In this document: positions 1-8,204 of the stretch, one piece after another
How positions within the stretch are numbered: position 1 is the stretch's first letter
Layout of the letters: each line of letters starts with the position of its first letter
Origin: Capnocytophaga cynodegmi DSM 19736
GTDB taxonomy: Bacteria > Bacteroidota > Bacteroidia > Flavobacteriales > Flavobacteriaceae
Reading direction: 5' to 3'
Length of the DNA stretch: 51,851 bases
Assembly: GCF_000379185.1 (NCBI RefSeq)
Contig: NZ_KB900709.1
Coordinates: 1-51,851 of the forward strand
Translations under genes and position numbers: made by a program
Notes under the pieces: generated by a model
The model's database searches: none
What the model was told of the DNA's origin: nothing
What the model saw: only the letters and a program-made list of their open reading frames with translations

Positions 1-50
1 TGTAAAATAGAAATTATAAAAAAAATCTTCTTTTTCATTGTATAAAAAAT

Positions 51-82
51 AAAACCTCTATATATAACTTTATAGAGGTTTT
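51..82 (-). terminator. Intrinsic terminator after the E1 dehydrogenase gene
   Basis: A perfect 12-bp inverted repeat (51-62 with 71-82) with an 8-nt loop lies just beyond the stop of the leftward dehydrogenase gene. Read on the minus strand the hairpin is followed by a U-rich run, as expected for an intrinsic terminator. It could also work for a gene arriving from the left. Confidence 0.8.
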
Positions 83-107
83 GTAAATATAATTTTGATA
101 GAATAAT

Positions 108-2528
108 CTACTTCAAAAAGTTTGGGTATTTATTAGGATTTGCCTCGTGCATAATTCCATATACTTTTTCAAAAACGTCATCTACACTTGGTTTTGAAAA
201 ATAATCCCCATCAGTGCCATATGCGGTTCTGTGGTCTTTCGCAGTTAGCGTTTGCGGAGCACTATCCAAATACTGATACGCATTCTGTTCCTCCAAAACT
301 CTTTGTAAAATATAAGCTGAAGCACCTCCTGAAACGTCTTCATCTACAATCAATAAACGATTAGTTTTAGCTACACTTTTTACAACATCGTGATTTAGGT
401 CAAATGGTGAAAGTGATTGAGCATCAATTATTTCTGCACTAATACCAAATTTTTCTAATTCTTCAGCAGCTTGATTTACAATACGTAAGGTTGACCCATA
501 AGAAACTATAGTAATATCCTTTCCTTCTTTTATCGTTTCAACAACTCCAATAGGCGTTTTAAATTCTCCAAGATTTACAGGAAGCTCTTCCTTAAGGCGA
601 TATCCATTCAAACATTCAATTACAACCGCAGGTTGATTTCCTTCTAACAAGGTGTTATAAAATCCTGCAGCTTTGGTCATATTACGCGGTGTTAATATAT
701 AAACTCCTCTTAATGAATGTAATAAAACTCCCATTGGTGAACCTGAGTGCCAAATCCCTTCTAATCGATGCCCACGAGTTCTGATAATCATAGGTGCCAT
801 TTGCCGACCAAATGTACGATAATGTAATGAAGCTAAATCATCGCTAAGTGTCTGTAAACCATAAAGTATATAATCCAAATATTGAATTTCAGCAATAGGA
901 CGCAATCCTCTCATTGCCATACCTATTCCCTGCCCCACAATGGTCGCCTCACGAATTCCTACGTCAGCAATACGTAACTCGCCGTATTTTTTCTGTAAGC
1001 CTTCTAAACTTTGGTTTACATCGCCAATATTTCCAGTATCTTCACCAAAAATGAGTAGATTAGAATACTTTGCAAATAGAGCATCAAAATTTTCACGCAA
1101 AACAATACGAGCATCTACCAAGTTTGAATTTTTGTCATAAACAGGTAGAACTTCCTTTACTGAAACAGGATTACTATCATTTTCAATATATAAATATTTA
1201 CTATATTTAGGTTGAGTATCAATTGAGTAATTCTGAATCCATTTACGTAAATTTTTGGTGATTGAAGGTTGTTCGTAACGTAAATTTCGAAGTATTTTAC
1301 GACCCGCACTTACAATATCTTTGCGTATAGGAGCCTTTATGCTAACTAATTCATTTCTAATTTCTTGAATTTCAGCTTTATGATTGGTAGCTTTGTTAAT
1401 AAGCTCATCAATTACAGAAATGAACTCACTTCTTTCGCTTTTTATCGGATTGGTATACGCTTCCCAAGCTCGTTTTCTTCCTCCCGCTACCATTTTTTTA
1501 ACTTCTTGTTCCATCTGAACAAGTTCTTCTTCTGTAGCAAATTCGCTCTTTAAGACCCATTCACGCATTTTGCGGTTACAATCGAATTCCTTTTCCCATT
1601 CGAGGCGTTCTTTTGTTTTATAGCGTTCGTGTGAACCTGAAGTTGAATGTCCTAAAGGTTGTGTGAGTTCTCTTACGTGAATAAGTACAGGAACGTGCTC
1701 AGTACGAGCTATATTTCCAGCTTTTTCAAAAGTCTCAATCAAAGCAGGATAATCCCAACCATTGACAACAAAAATTTCAAGTCCATTATTAGAATTTTTA
1801 TCGCGTTGAAATCCTTTTAAAATCTCAGATATATTCTCTTTAGTAGTTTGATATTTTGCTGGTACAGAAATTCCGTAATCATCGTCCCATACACACATCA
1901 CCATTGGTACCTGCATTACCCCTGCCGCATTGATTGTTTCAAAAAAATGCCCTTCGCTGGTACTTGCATTACCGATAGTTCCCCAAGCTACTTCGTTTCC
2001 GTTATCAGAAAAATTATCGTTTTGTATACCAGCTACTTCTCTATATATTTTTGAAGCCTGTGCCAATCCAAGTAAACGAGGCATTTGCCCTGCTGTACAC
2101 GAAATGTCACTACTACTATTTTTCTGTTTTAATAAATTATTCCAATTTCCGTTTTCATCTAAACTATGAGTTGAAAAATGCCCTCCCATTTGTCTTCCAG
2201 CACTGGTTGGATCGGCTTGGATATCAGCGTGGGCATATAGTCCTGCAAAGAAATTCTCAATGGTGAAAGCCCCTATCGCCATCATAAAGGTTTGATCTCG
2301 GTAGTATCCACTTCGGAAGTCACCATTTTTAAAGGCTCGTGCCATTGCCAACTGAGGTAATTCTTTTCCATCACCAAAAATACCAAATTTAGCTTTTCCC
2401 GTGTGAACCTCTATTCTGCCTAAGGCACTACACTCTCTACTGATGAGAGCGGTTTTGTAATCTTCTAAAGCATAGCTCTTTAACGTGTTGTTAAGCAAAT
2501 GCTTGGAGGTTGTATTCTTTTTTGTCAT
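108..2528 (-). CDS. Fused 2-oxoacid dehydrogenase E1 (alpha + beta), thiamine-diphosphate dependent
   Basis: This is the E1 decarboxylase of a branched-chain or related 2-oxoacid dehydrogenase complex. The alpha and beta subunits, separate in most bacteria, are fused into one 806-residue chain, an arrangement found in Bacteroidota. The alpha part covers roughly residues 20-350 and has the ThDP-binding region at 186-217. The beta part starts near 460 and has a GEDTG motif and the conserved EATIVGQGIGMAMRG-type segment. The canonical GDG...NN cofactor/metal motif reads GNA (186-188)...DD (215-216), so the two metal-ligand positions appear exchanged. The start is an ATG at 2526-2528 preceded by a consensus promoter. 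The partner E2/E3 genes are not in the window, so substrate (branched-chain 2-oxoacids versus pyruvate) cannot be fixed. Confidence 0.85.
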   Translation of the reverse strand: MTKKNTTSKHLLNNTLKSYALEDYKTALISRECSALGRIEVHTGKAKFGIFGDGKELPQLAMARAFKNGDFRSGYYRDQTFMMAIGAFTIENFFAGLYAHADIQADPTSAGRQMGGHFSTHSLDENGNWNNLLKQKNSSSDISCTAGQMPRLLGLAQASKIYREVAGIQNDNFSDNGNEVAWGTIGNASTSEGHFFETINAAGVMQVPMVMCVWDDDYGISVPAKYQTTKENISEILKGFQRDKNSNNGLEIFVVNGWDYPALIETFEKAGNIARTEHVPVLIHVRELTQPLGHSTSGSHERYKTKERLEWEKEFDCNRKMREWVLKSEFATEEELVQMEQEVKKMVAGGRKRAWEAYTNPIKSERSEFISVIDELINKATNHKAEIQEIRNELVSIKAPIRKDIVSAGRKILRNLRYEQPSITKNLRKWIQNYSIDTQPKYSKYLYIENDSNPVSVKEVLPVYDKNSNLVDARIVLRENFDALFAKYSNLLIFGEDTGNIGDVNQSLEGLQKKYGELRIADVGIREATIVGQGIGMAMRGLRPIAEIQYLDYILYGLQTLSDDLASLHYRTFGRQMAPMIIRTRGHRLEGIWHSGSPMGVLLHSLRGVYILTPRNMTKAAGFYNTLLEGNQPAVVIECLNGYRLKEELPVNLGEFKTPIGVVETIKEGKDITIVSYGSTLRIVNQAAEELEKFGISAEIIDAQSLSPFDLNHDVVKSVAKTNRLLIVDEDVSGGASAYILQRVLEEQNAYQYLDSAPQTLTAKDHRTAYGTDGDYFSKPSVDDVFEKVYGIMHEANPNKYPNFLK

Positions 2529-2551
2529 AGATTAAAGTTATAATAAGTTTT

Positions 2552-2582
2552 CAAATGTATTAATTTTTTGTCAAATAACCAA
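2552..2582 (-). promoter_or_regulatory. Bacteroidota-type promoter of the E1 dehydrogenase gene
   Basis: On the minus strand a TTG (-33 box, 2580-2582) is followed after 20 bp by TACATTTG (-7 box, 2552-2559), about 24 nt from the ATG. This matches the TTG-N19-21-TAnnTTTG consensus of the phylum. Confidence 0.65.
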
Positions 2583-2624
2583 AAAATTATGAAAAATTAA
2601 GGTTATGAATATGATATAGTAAAT

Positions 2625-3668
2625 TTATCTTCTAATTCCTTGTGAATTTATCCACTGATGATAAGCTTTACTATTGATAAGATGTTGATTATAAGTTCGT
2701 GCAAATTTGTGAAAACCTGGTTTTTCTATATCTGCTACAAAATAGAAAAAATCGTGTTTTTCAGGATTTAAAACAGCTTCAATAGATGAAACATCAGGCA
2801 TTGCAATGGGTGCAGGAGGTAATCCTGCATATTTATAAGTGTTGTAGGGAGAATCAATCTCTAAATCTCGGTTTAAGACTCTTCTTATTATCGTGTCGTA
2901 ATTTCCTGAATGTTCTTTTATTGCAAAAATCACGGTTGGGTCAGCCTGTAGTAACATATTTGATTTCAACCGATTAAGATATACTCCCGCTACCCTACTC
3001 CGCTCTGATACTTGAGCTGTTTCTTTTTGTACTATAGAAGCTAAAACACTCACTTGTTTCGGACTAAGATTTTGATTTTCAGCTTTTAATTTTTTTTCTT
3101 CTGTCCAAAAACGATTGTATTCCTTTAGCATTCTGTCCCTGAATTGGTCTGCTGATGTATTCCAAAAAAACTCATACGTGTTAGGTAAGTACATTGTGAT
3201 GGCATCTTTATCACTAAATTGATTTTCAGATAAAAAAGAAGTTTCTAAAAAAGATTTCAATAGAGAAAGACTATCAGCCTCAATTTGCTGACTGATACGT
3301 CCTGCCAAATCTTGTAATCTATCTTGATTGTTGAAAGTCAATTTGATAGGTACATTTTTGCTTCTCAATGTATTGACAATATCATTATTATTACTTCCTC
3401 TTTTTATAATATACTTTCCTGCTTTTACATTGTGAGCGTATTTTTTTTGAATAGCAACTCGTTTAAAAGTTTCTATATCAGAAAGGTACGGACTTATTTT
3501 ATGAATAACCTCATTAAAATCAGAACCTGTTGGGATATAGATAGTCACTTCCTTTTCCTGAAAATTCGTATTCGGACTTAAAACGGCGTTGTATACAAAA
3601 TAAGAGAAAATCCCCAGAATAACTACTCCAATAACAGATGCGACAAGTATAATTCTTTTCAGATACAT
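2625..3668 (-). CDS. mltG: Endolytic murein transglycosylase MltG (YceG family)
   Basis: MltG cleaves nascent glycan strands at the cytoplasmic membrane and sets glycan chain length. The protein has one N-terminal membrane anchor (hydrophobic segment close after the start) followed by a periplasmic YceG domain. The family signature is clear: VLASIVQKET, with the putative catalytic Glu, then SERSRVAGVYLNRL and LQADPTVIFA. I take the ATG at 3668 (347 residues). A longer reading frame begins with a TTG 48 bp upstream but would put a polar stretch before the membrane anchor. It lies downstream of the bshA operon but is separated from it by a 102-bp gap containing a long inverted repeat, so it probably has its own promoter. 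Confidence 0.9.
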   Translation of the reverse strand: MYLKRIILVASVIGVVILGIFSYFVYNAVLSPNTNFQEKEVTIYIPTGSDFNEVIHKISPYLSDIETFKRVAIQKKYAHNVKAGKYIIKRGSNNNDIVNTLRSKNVPIKLTFNNQDRLQDLAGRISQQIEADSLSLLKSFLETSFLSENQFSDKDAITMYLPNTYEFFWNTSADQFRDRMLKEYNRFWTEEKKLKAENQNLSPKQVSVLASIVQKETAQVSERSRVAGVYLNRLKSNMLLQADPTVIFAIKEHSGNYDTIIRRVLNRDLEIDSPYNTYKYAGLPPAPIAMPDVSSIEAVLNPEKHDFFYFVADIEKPGFHKFARTYNQHLINSKAYHQWINSQGIRR

Positions 3669-3690
3669 AGTTTTTTTATATTTAAAAATC

Positions 3691-3757
3691 AAATGATTTG
3701 GAAGTTTTAAGAACAAAGTCAGGAAAATTCATTAGTTTACAAACTTCCAAATCATTT
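3691..3757. repeat. 17-bp perfect inverted repeat upstream of mltG
   Basis: Positions 3691-3707 and 3741-3757 are perfect inverted copies with a 33-nt loop. The structure sits between the DUF4301 stop and the mltG start. The loop carries, on the minus strand, TTG-N18-TGACTTTG, a near-consensus promoter. The hairpin may terminate the upstream operon or fold in the mltG leader. Confidence 0.7.
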
Positions 3758-3770
3758 TATAATCAATTAA

Positions 3771-5318
3771 TTACTGATGTGTTTTTTTCAGTAAATCGTT
3801 TACCGTTTTTACTGGGTTAAAAGTAATCAATGGAACTTCAACAAAAATAGTTATCCAGTTTGCCATAGAGCCATTCCAAAGTCCTGGACGTTCAAGAGCT
3901 TTCAGTGGTTTTCCCATATAGGTTTTTCCTGTAATAAAAGCTTGTTTAGGGTCTTTAAACTCTTGTAAATCAAATTTTTCCCCTTTGAAGTTTTTTGTTC
4001 CACAAACTAAATCAACTGGATTAAAGTGTGTAGACTGCTGGAAAATCTCTTTTTGTTCAGCATTGCTCAAATCTACTTGTGCAGATTCAATAATTTGTAA
4101 GCTTAAGTTTCCATTGATATCTTTTACCCAAAATGGACCTCCACCAGGTTCCCCTTCATTTTTAACCATTCCACACAAACGAATTGGTCGATTGAGTTGT
4201 TCTTGAATGAATTCCAAAGCATAACGCCTTCTGAATTTATACAGATAATCAGGGACATAAATATTGATTTCTTTAAGAAAATTCAATATTTTTTTTACTT
4301 CTTTTTTCTTAACTTTATCGTTATCGATACGTTTTAAGATGTGGAAAACTTCTGATTGAATCTCAAGTAATTTTCCAGCTAAGGCTTCTTTATAAAAAAC
4401 AGTTTCATCTGTGTATTTTTTAACTACAACATTATCAATATTTTTTATAAAAATTACATCAGCATCAACTTCATTAAGATTATCAAGCAAAGCCCCGTGA
4501 CCCGACGGACGAAACAAAAGATTTCCATTCTCATCTCGGAAATATTCATTGTCTTCGGTAACAGAAACGGTATCTGTACTTGGTTTCTGATACGAAAAAC
4601 TTACATCAAATTTAGTGTTATATCTCTTTTCAAGTTTTTCTTTGATTTCATTTAATTCTTTGTTGAATGCTTCTGTATGTTGTTCAGTAATAGTAAAATG
4701 CAAATGAGATGTATCCTCACCCGAAGCATACATTACCGATTCACGAAAATGCTCTTCAAAAGGAGTGACAATTTTTTCGGAATGCTTATGAAAAGGAAGT
4801 AGCCCTTTAGGTAAATTTCCATAATTTAATCCGTTTTCTCCAAGCAAAACAGATACAATCATATGTTTTTGATTGTCTTCATTTTGTATGTGAAAATCGG
4901 GAATATTTTTTGCTATATAATCCATTAAAATAGGATAAAAAGCGAATTTTTCCAGACCTTCAAAAAAAGCTTCAATTTCTTTATCACTTTTTCGATTGAT
5001 ATATGCTTTAAATGACTCTTTTTCAGGATTGTAATTATCTTTAAAAGCAAAAAGTGATTTGAACATCCGAGTGGCAGCTCCTGATGCAGGTACAAATTTC
5101 AAGATTGAAATACCTTTCTTTTTCTTTTGATAAAGTGCTGCATATTTAGCGGTTTCTTCTTTTGAGAAAGATAGAATTCCATTACCAATGGTCGCAGCAG
5201 CCTTTAACTCAATTGGAGGGACACCTTGTCTGAAAAGTTCTAACTGATTTTCAAGAACTTCCTCTGAAATTCCTTTTTTAGCCAATAACTCTTGGTCTTT
5301 TGATGTAAGTTTAGTCAT
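3771..5318 (-). CDS. DUF4301 family protein, possible nucleotidyltransferase fold
   Basis: This 515-residue soluble protein matches the DUF4301 family, common in Bacteroidota and without assigned function as far as I know. Two segments recall sugar-nucleotide pyrophosphorylases: a Gly/Arg-rich loop PASGAATRMFK (77-87) near the N-terminus, and PSGHGALL (271-278) followed by FIKNIDNVV (290-298). The resemblance is a visual judgement. There is no signal peptide or membrane segment. Its ATG overlaps the stop of the NadR-like kinase by 8 bp, so it is the last gene of the bshA - thiamine-binding - pnuC - kinase operon and is probably translationally coupled. Confidence 0.8.
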   Translation of the reverse strand: MTKLTSKDQELLAKKGISEEVLENQLELFRQGVPPIELKAAATIGNGILSFSKEETAKYAALYQKKKKGISILKFVPASGAATRMFKSLFAFKDNYNPEKESFKAYINRKSDKEIEAFFEGLEKFAFYPILMDYIAKNIPDFHIQNEDNQKHMIVSVLLGENGLNYGNLPKGLLPFHKHSEKIVTPFEEHFRESVMYASGEDTSHLHFTITEQHTEAFNKELNEIKEKLEKRYNTKFDVSFSYQKPSTDTVSVTEDNEYFRDENGNLLFRPSGHGALLDNLNEVDADVIFIKNIDNVVVKKYTDETVFYKEALAGKLLEIQSEVFHILKRIDNDKVKKKEVKKILNFLKEINIYVPDYLYKFRRRYALEFIQEQLNRPIRLCGMVKNEGEPGGGPFWVKDINGNLSLQIIESAQVDLSNAEQKEIFQQSTHFNPVDLVCGTKNFKGEKFDLQEFKDPKQAFITGKTYMGKPLKALERPGLWNGSMANWITIFVEVPLITFNPVKTVNDLLKKTHQ

Positions 5319-5877
5319 TGTTTTTCAATATTTTATTAACAACCTCTTTTATAGTTTTCAAACGTTTTTCAAGGTCGCCTGTTATTATTACATATTTAAT
5401 ATTTTGTTTGTCAAGAATTTGCTTAAATTGAGCAAACATAAATTCACGTTCGTTGGGTTTATCACGCAAATCATCTGCTTGCCAAGGAACATCAATATCT
5501 GTCAAGAAAACGACATCATAATGATTTTCAAGTGCATATTCTTCAATTTCAGCCGAGCATTTTCCGTAGTAAATATACGAATAAATCATCAATTCAAGCA
5601 AATTTGTATCACAAAAAATAATTTTATTTGCTTTTTGTATAAGTTCATTTTCCGATGAAATTTGCCCTAATGCAATGGGTTCGAGGTCGTCCCAAGTACA
5701 GGTTTTACGTTTTTCGTCCCATTTTTTTTGTAGATACGTTCGCATAAACTCAGGAACCCATTTTGTTTCGAAATCCTTGGCGAGAGCTTTGCTAAGTGTA
5801 GTTTTTCCTGTAGACTCAGGTCCTACAAAAGCCACGCGAATTATATCACTTTCAATTTGTTTAAACTTCTTTTCCAT
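5311..5877 (-). CDS. NadR-like P-loop kinase (nicotinamide riboside kinase-like)
   Basis: A 188-residue P-loop protein resembling the C-terminal kinase domain of NadR, which phosphorylates nicotinamide riboside. The Walker A motif GPESTGKTT is at 19-27. It is followed by a VPEFMRTYL segment and an FCDTNLLE motif that match the NadR kinase pattern. The NMN-adenylyltransferase domain of full NadR is absent. The gene overlaps the pnuC-type transporter gene by 37 bp and DUF4301 by 8 bp. By family knowledge such a kinase traps the vitamin imported by PnuC. Because a thiamine-binding-like protein is in the same operon, a thiamine kinase role cannot be excluded. Confidence 0.8.
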   Translation of the reverse strand: MEKKFKQIESDIIRVAFVGPESTGKTTLSKALAKDFETKWVPEFMRTYLQKKWDEKRKTCTWDDLEPIALGQISSENELIQKANKIIFCDTNLLELMIYSYIYYGKCSAEIEEYALENHYDVVFLTDIDVPWQADDLRDKPNEREFMFAQFKQILDKQNIKYVIITGDLEKRLKTIKEVVNKILKNND

Positions 5878-6515
5878 TCAAAAAAGGCTGCAATTGCGAT
5901 TATAGTAAAAATAAAATACTGAAATGAACTGAATACAAGTCCTTTATGATAATACAAGGGCACCGAAATAATATCGCCAATAATCCAGCAAATCCAATTT
6001 TCAATTTTTCGTTTAGCCATCAACCACATTCCAACCAAGAATATTGAAGTGGTAAAAATATCAATCCAATCTATCCAGGTAAAATATTGAAAACCAAAGG
6101 AAATACCTTCAGAAGAAAATCCATTATTGATGTAAGGCTTTAACAAATACACTCCCGTTACAAATACCCAACTGAACATAGCTAATCCAAAACTAATAAG
6201 CCAATCACGCCGAGTAGTTTTTGAAACTTCAATATGTACATTGTCTTTACTACTTTTTGCCCAAAGAATCCATCCGTAAATACTCATTATTGTATAGTAA
6301 AAATTAATAAGCATATCTCCAAAAAGCCGACTAATCCAAAGTAAATACACAAAAATAATTGTACTGATAATGCCTGTGGGATAGACCAGAATATTTCGTT
6401 TCTTACTGAAATAAACACTCAGAAGACCAAAAATCACACCGATGATTTCCAGCACAATAAGATGCGTTTCTACACCCTTATATTGAGCAAAAAACCAATC
6501 AAAAATGTGGTTCAT
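5841..6515 (-). CDS. PnuC-family vitamin transporter (nicotinamide riboside or thiamine)
   Basis: An integral membrane protein of 224 residues with about seven hydrophobic segments, matching the PnuC family of facilitators that take up nicotinamide riboside; the PnuT subgroup takes up thiamine. The family segment YGWILWAK is present, as is the C-terminal WICWIIGDIISVPLYYHKG region. It overlaps the kinase gene by 37 bp downstream and the thiamine-binding-like gene by 17 bp upstream, so the three are made together. Context supports both substrates: NadR-like kinase (NR) and thiamine-binding-like protein (thiamine). I saw no TPP riboswitch in front of the operon, so the substrate stays open. Confidence 0.85.
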   Translation of the reverse strand: MNHIFDWFFAQYKGVETHLIVLEIIGVIFGLLSVYFSKKRNILVYPTGIISTIIFVYLLWISRLFGDMLINFYYTIMSIYGWILWAKSSKDNVHIEVSKTTRRDWLISFGLAMFSWVFVTGVYLLKPYINNGFSSEGISFGFQYFTWIDWIDIFTTSIFLVGMWLMAKRKIENWICWIIGDIISVPLYYHKGLVFSSFQYFIFTIIAIAAFFEWKRSLNKLKVI

Positions 6516-6759
6516 AGTCGTATCTGTCTGATTTTACTATTTTTATGTACATCAATCCACGTTCAACAAGCTCCATAGCTTCTTTTATTTCAACAGTGAG
6601 TATATGCATTACCTTATCATAATCACCATAAACTTGTGTACTTAGCGGATTTTCAAGTACTTTTAAACCTGAATTTCGTAACTTTTTAATAAAATGAATA
6701 ATAGGTTGTTCAAAATCATCTTGTAATGGACTGAATGTCAGTTCTACTGATATTTTCAT
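6499..6759 (-). CDS. Small thiamine-binding-like protein (MTH1187/YkoF type)
   Basis: An 86-residue cytosolic protein whose pattern, a beta strand MKISVELTFSPL, a helix IIHFIKKLRNSGL, then STQVYGDYDKVMHILT, resembles the MTH1187/YkoF-like thiamine-binding family (ferredoxin-like fold). Members bind thiamine or related heterocycles and are often near thiamine genes. It begins 21 bp after the bshA stop and overlaps the transporter gene by 17 bp. The assignment rests on pattern and context, so the ligand is uncertain. Confidence 0.65.
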   Translation of the reverse strand: MKISVELTFSPLQDDFEQPIIHFIKKLRNSGLKVLENPLSTQVYGDYDKVMHILTVEIKEAMELVERGLMYIKIVKSDRYDYEPHF

Positions 6760-6780
6760 AAATTTTATAGTTTAGAATGG

Positions 6781-7917
6781 TTAATGTTTTTCAATATATT
6801 TTTCTATAGTTTTTTCATAAAGATTTTCGTACATCGGAATGATTTTGCACTCGTCAAATCTTTTGGCAGAAATTTTTGCCTGTTTTTTAAATTGAGCTAA
6901 GCGGTTTTCATCTTCCAGAATGTAAATAGCGTTTTTACTCATTTCCCTAATGTCTCCAACAGGACTTAAAAATCCTGAAAAACCATTTTCATTTACTTCG
7001 TGTAAACCTCCTGCATTTGAAGAAATTACAGGAACGCCTGATGCCATTGCTTCCAGAGCTGAAAGCCCAAAACTTTCTGATTCTGATGGTAATAAAAATA
7101 GGTCAGAAGCACAAAGTAGTCTATCCACATCTAAAGTATTTCCCAAGAAAAGCACTTTATTTTTGATGCCTAATTGCTTACATTTATTCTCAGCAAACTC
7201 TCTTTCAGGTCCATCTCCTGCTAATATAAGTTTCGAAGGAATTTTTTGTTGTATTTGATAAAAAACTTCAATCACATCAGGAATTCGTTTTACTTTGCGG
7301 AAATTACTAATATGAGTTACAATTCGTTCGTTTTTTTGTGCCATTATAGAACGTTTGCACGGGGCTGTGTGCGTGTCTTTTCCTATATCAATAAAGTTCG
7401 GAATTACATAGATTTCTTTTTCAATATCAAACAAACGTAATGTATCTTGTTTTAAACTCTCTGAAACAGAAGTAACTACATCTGATTCATTAATACTGAA
7501 AGTAACTGCCTGTTTGTAATTCGGATGATTTCCTACTAAAGTTATATCTGTTCCGTGCAGAGTTGTAATCATCGGAATTTCAATACCTTCCTTTTTCAAC
7601 ATTTGCTTGGCCATATAACCTGCATAAGCGTGTGGAATGGCATAATGTACGTGTAAAATATCTATTTTATAGGCTTTTATTACGGAAACCATCTTACTGG
7701 AAAGTGCCAATTCATACGGCTGATAATGAAACAATGGATATTCTTCCACGTGTACTTCGTGAAAGTGAATATTCATTTCCAAATAGTCCAAACGTACTGG
7801 GTAGCTGTATGTTATAAAATGTACTTGATGTCCTTTTCGAGCTAAGGCAAGTCCTAATTCGGTTGCTACTACCCCACTTCCACCAAAGGTAGGGTAACAA
7901 ACAATTGCTATATTCAT
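6781..7917 (-). CDS. bshA: N-acetyl-alpha-D-glucosaminyl L-malate synthase BshA (bacillithiol biosynthesis)
   Basis: BshA joins UDP-GlcNAc to L-malate, the first step of bacillithiol synthesis. The 378-residue protein is a GT4 glycosyltransferase of normal length. It has the N-terminal GGSGVVATELGLALA loop, the HGTDITLVG segment, and the C-terminal donor motif ESESFGLSALEAMASGVPVI. The start MNIAIVCYPTFGGSG is typical of the family. It is the first gene of a five-gene leftward operon continuing into a thiamine-binding-like protein, a PnuC-type transporter, a NadR-like kinase and DUF4301. The deacetylase (bshB) and ligase (bshC) genes are not in this window. The 287-bp gap to rlmD shows no clear consensus promoter for it. 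Confidence 0.93.
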   Translation of the reverse strand: MNIAIVCYPTFGGSGVVATELGLALARKGHQVHFITYSYPVRLDYLEMNIHFHEVHVEEYPLFHYQPYELALSSKMVSVIKAYKIDILHVHYAIPHAYAGYMAKQMLKKEGIEIPMITTLHGTDITLVGNHPNYKQAVTFSINESDVVTSVSESLKQDTLRLFDIEKEIYVIPNFIDIGKDTHTAPCKRSIMAQKNERIVTHISNFRKVKRIPDVIEVFYQIQQKIPSKLILAGDGPEREFAENKCKQLGIKNKVLFLGNTLDVDRLLCASDLFLLPSESESFGLSALEAMASGVPVISSNAGGLHEVNENGFSGFLSPVGDIREMSKNAIYILEDENRLAQFKKQAKISAKRFDECKIIPMYENLYEKTIEKYIEKH

Positions 7918-8165
7918 CTAAAATTGATTTTTGTTGGCTTACCACCAAATATTCAATTCGTAAAAATATAAAAAAAATGAATAATCAACTGAAAAAAAAC
8001 AAAAAGTTCTTCTTTAAAATATCGTTTTGAAAATATAAAATAATTAAATCATTGTAAACCAACATATAAATGATATCTCATAATATTTTGCTTTTACATC
8101 TTTTTTAAATTGACGTCAGAAGTTTTTTAAATATCAGCTATGATTGACTGACAAGTCAGCATTTT

Positions 8166-8195
8166 TTGCTCTTTATCAATAAAGAATTATCTTTG
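8166..8195 (+). promoter_or_regulatory. Consensus promoter of rlmD
   Basis: TTG (8166-8168) is followed after 19 bp by TATCTTTG (8188-8195). The predicted transcription start falls within a few bases of the ATG at 8205, so the mRNA would be leaderless or nearly so. The TTG is also in frame with the gene and can be mistaken for a start codon. Confidence 0.75.
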
Positions 8196-8204
8196 CACAC
8201 AATT

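Noticed and set aside
6950-7258. 102-codon open frame on the plus strand opposite bshA
   Set aside because: Antisense shadow of a well-conserved gene without its own promoter or recognisable product.
7918-8204. TPP riboswitch expected upstream of the operon with the thiamine-binding-like gene
   Set aside because: I found no CTGAGA...GGNTAATNCC-like core on the minus strand before bshA.
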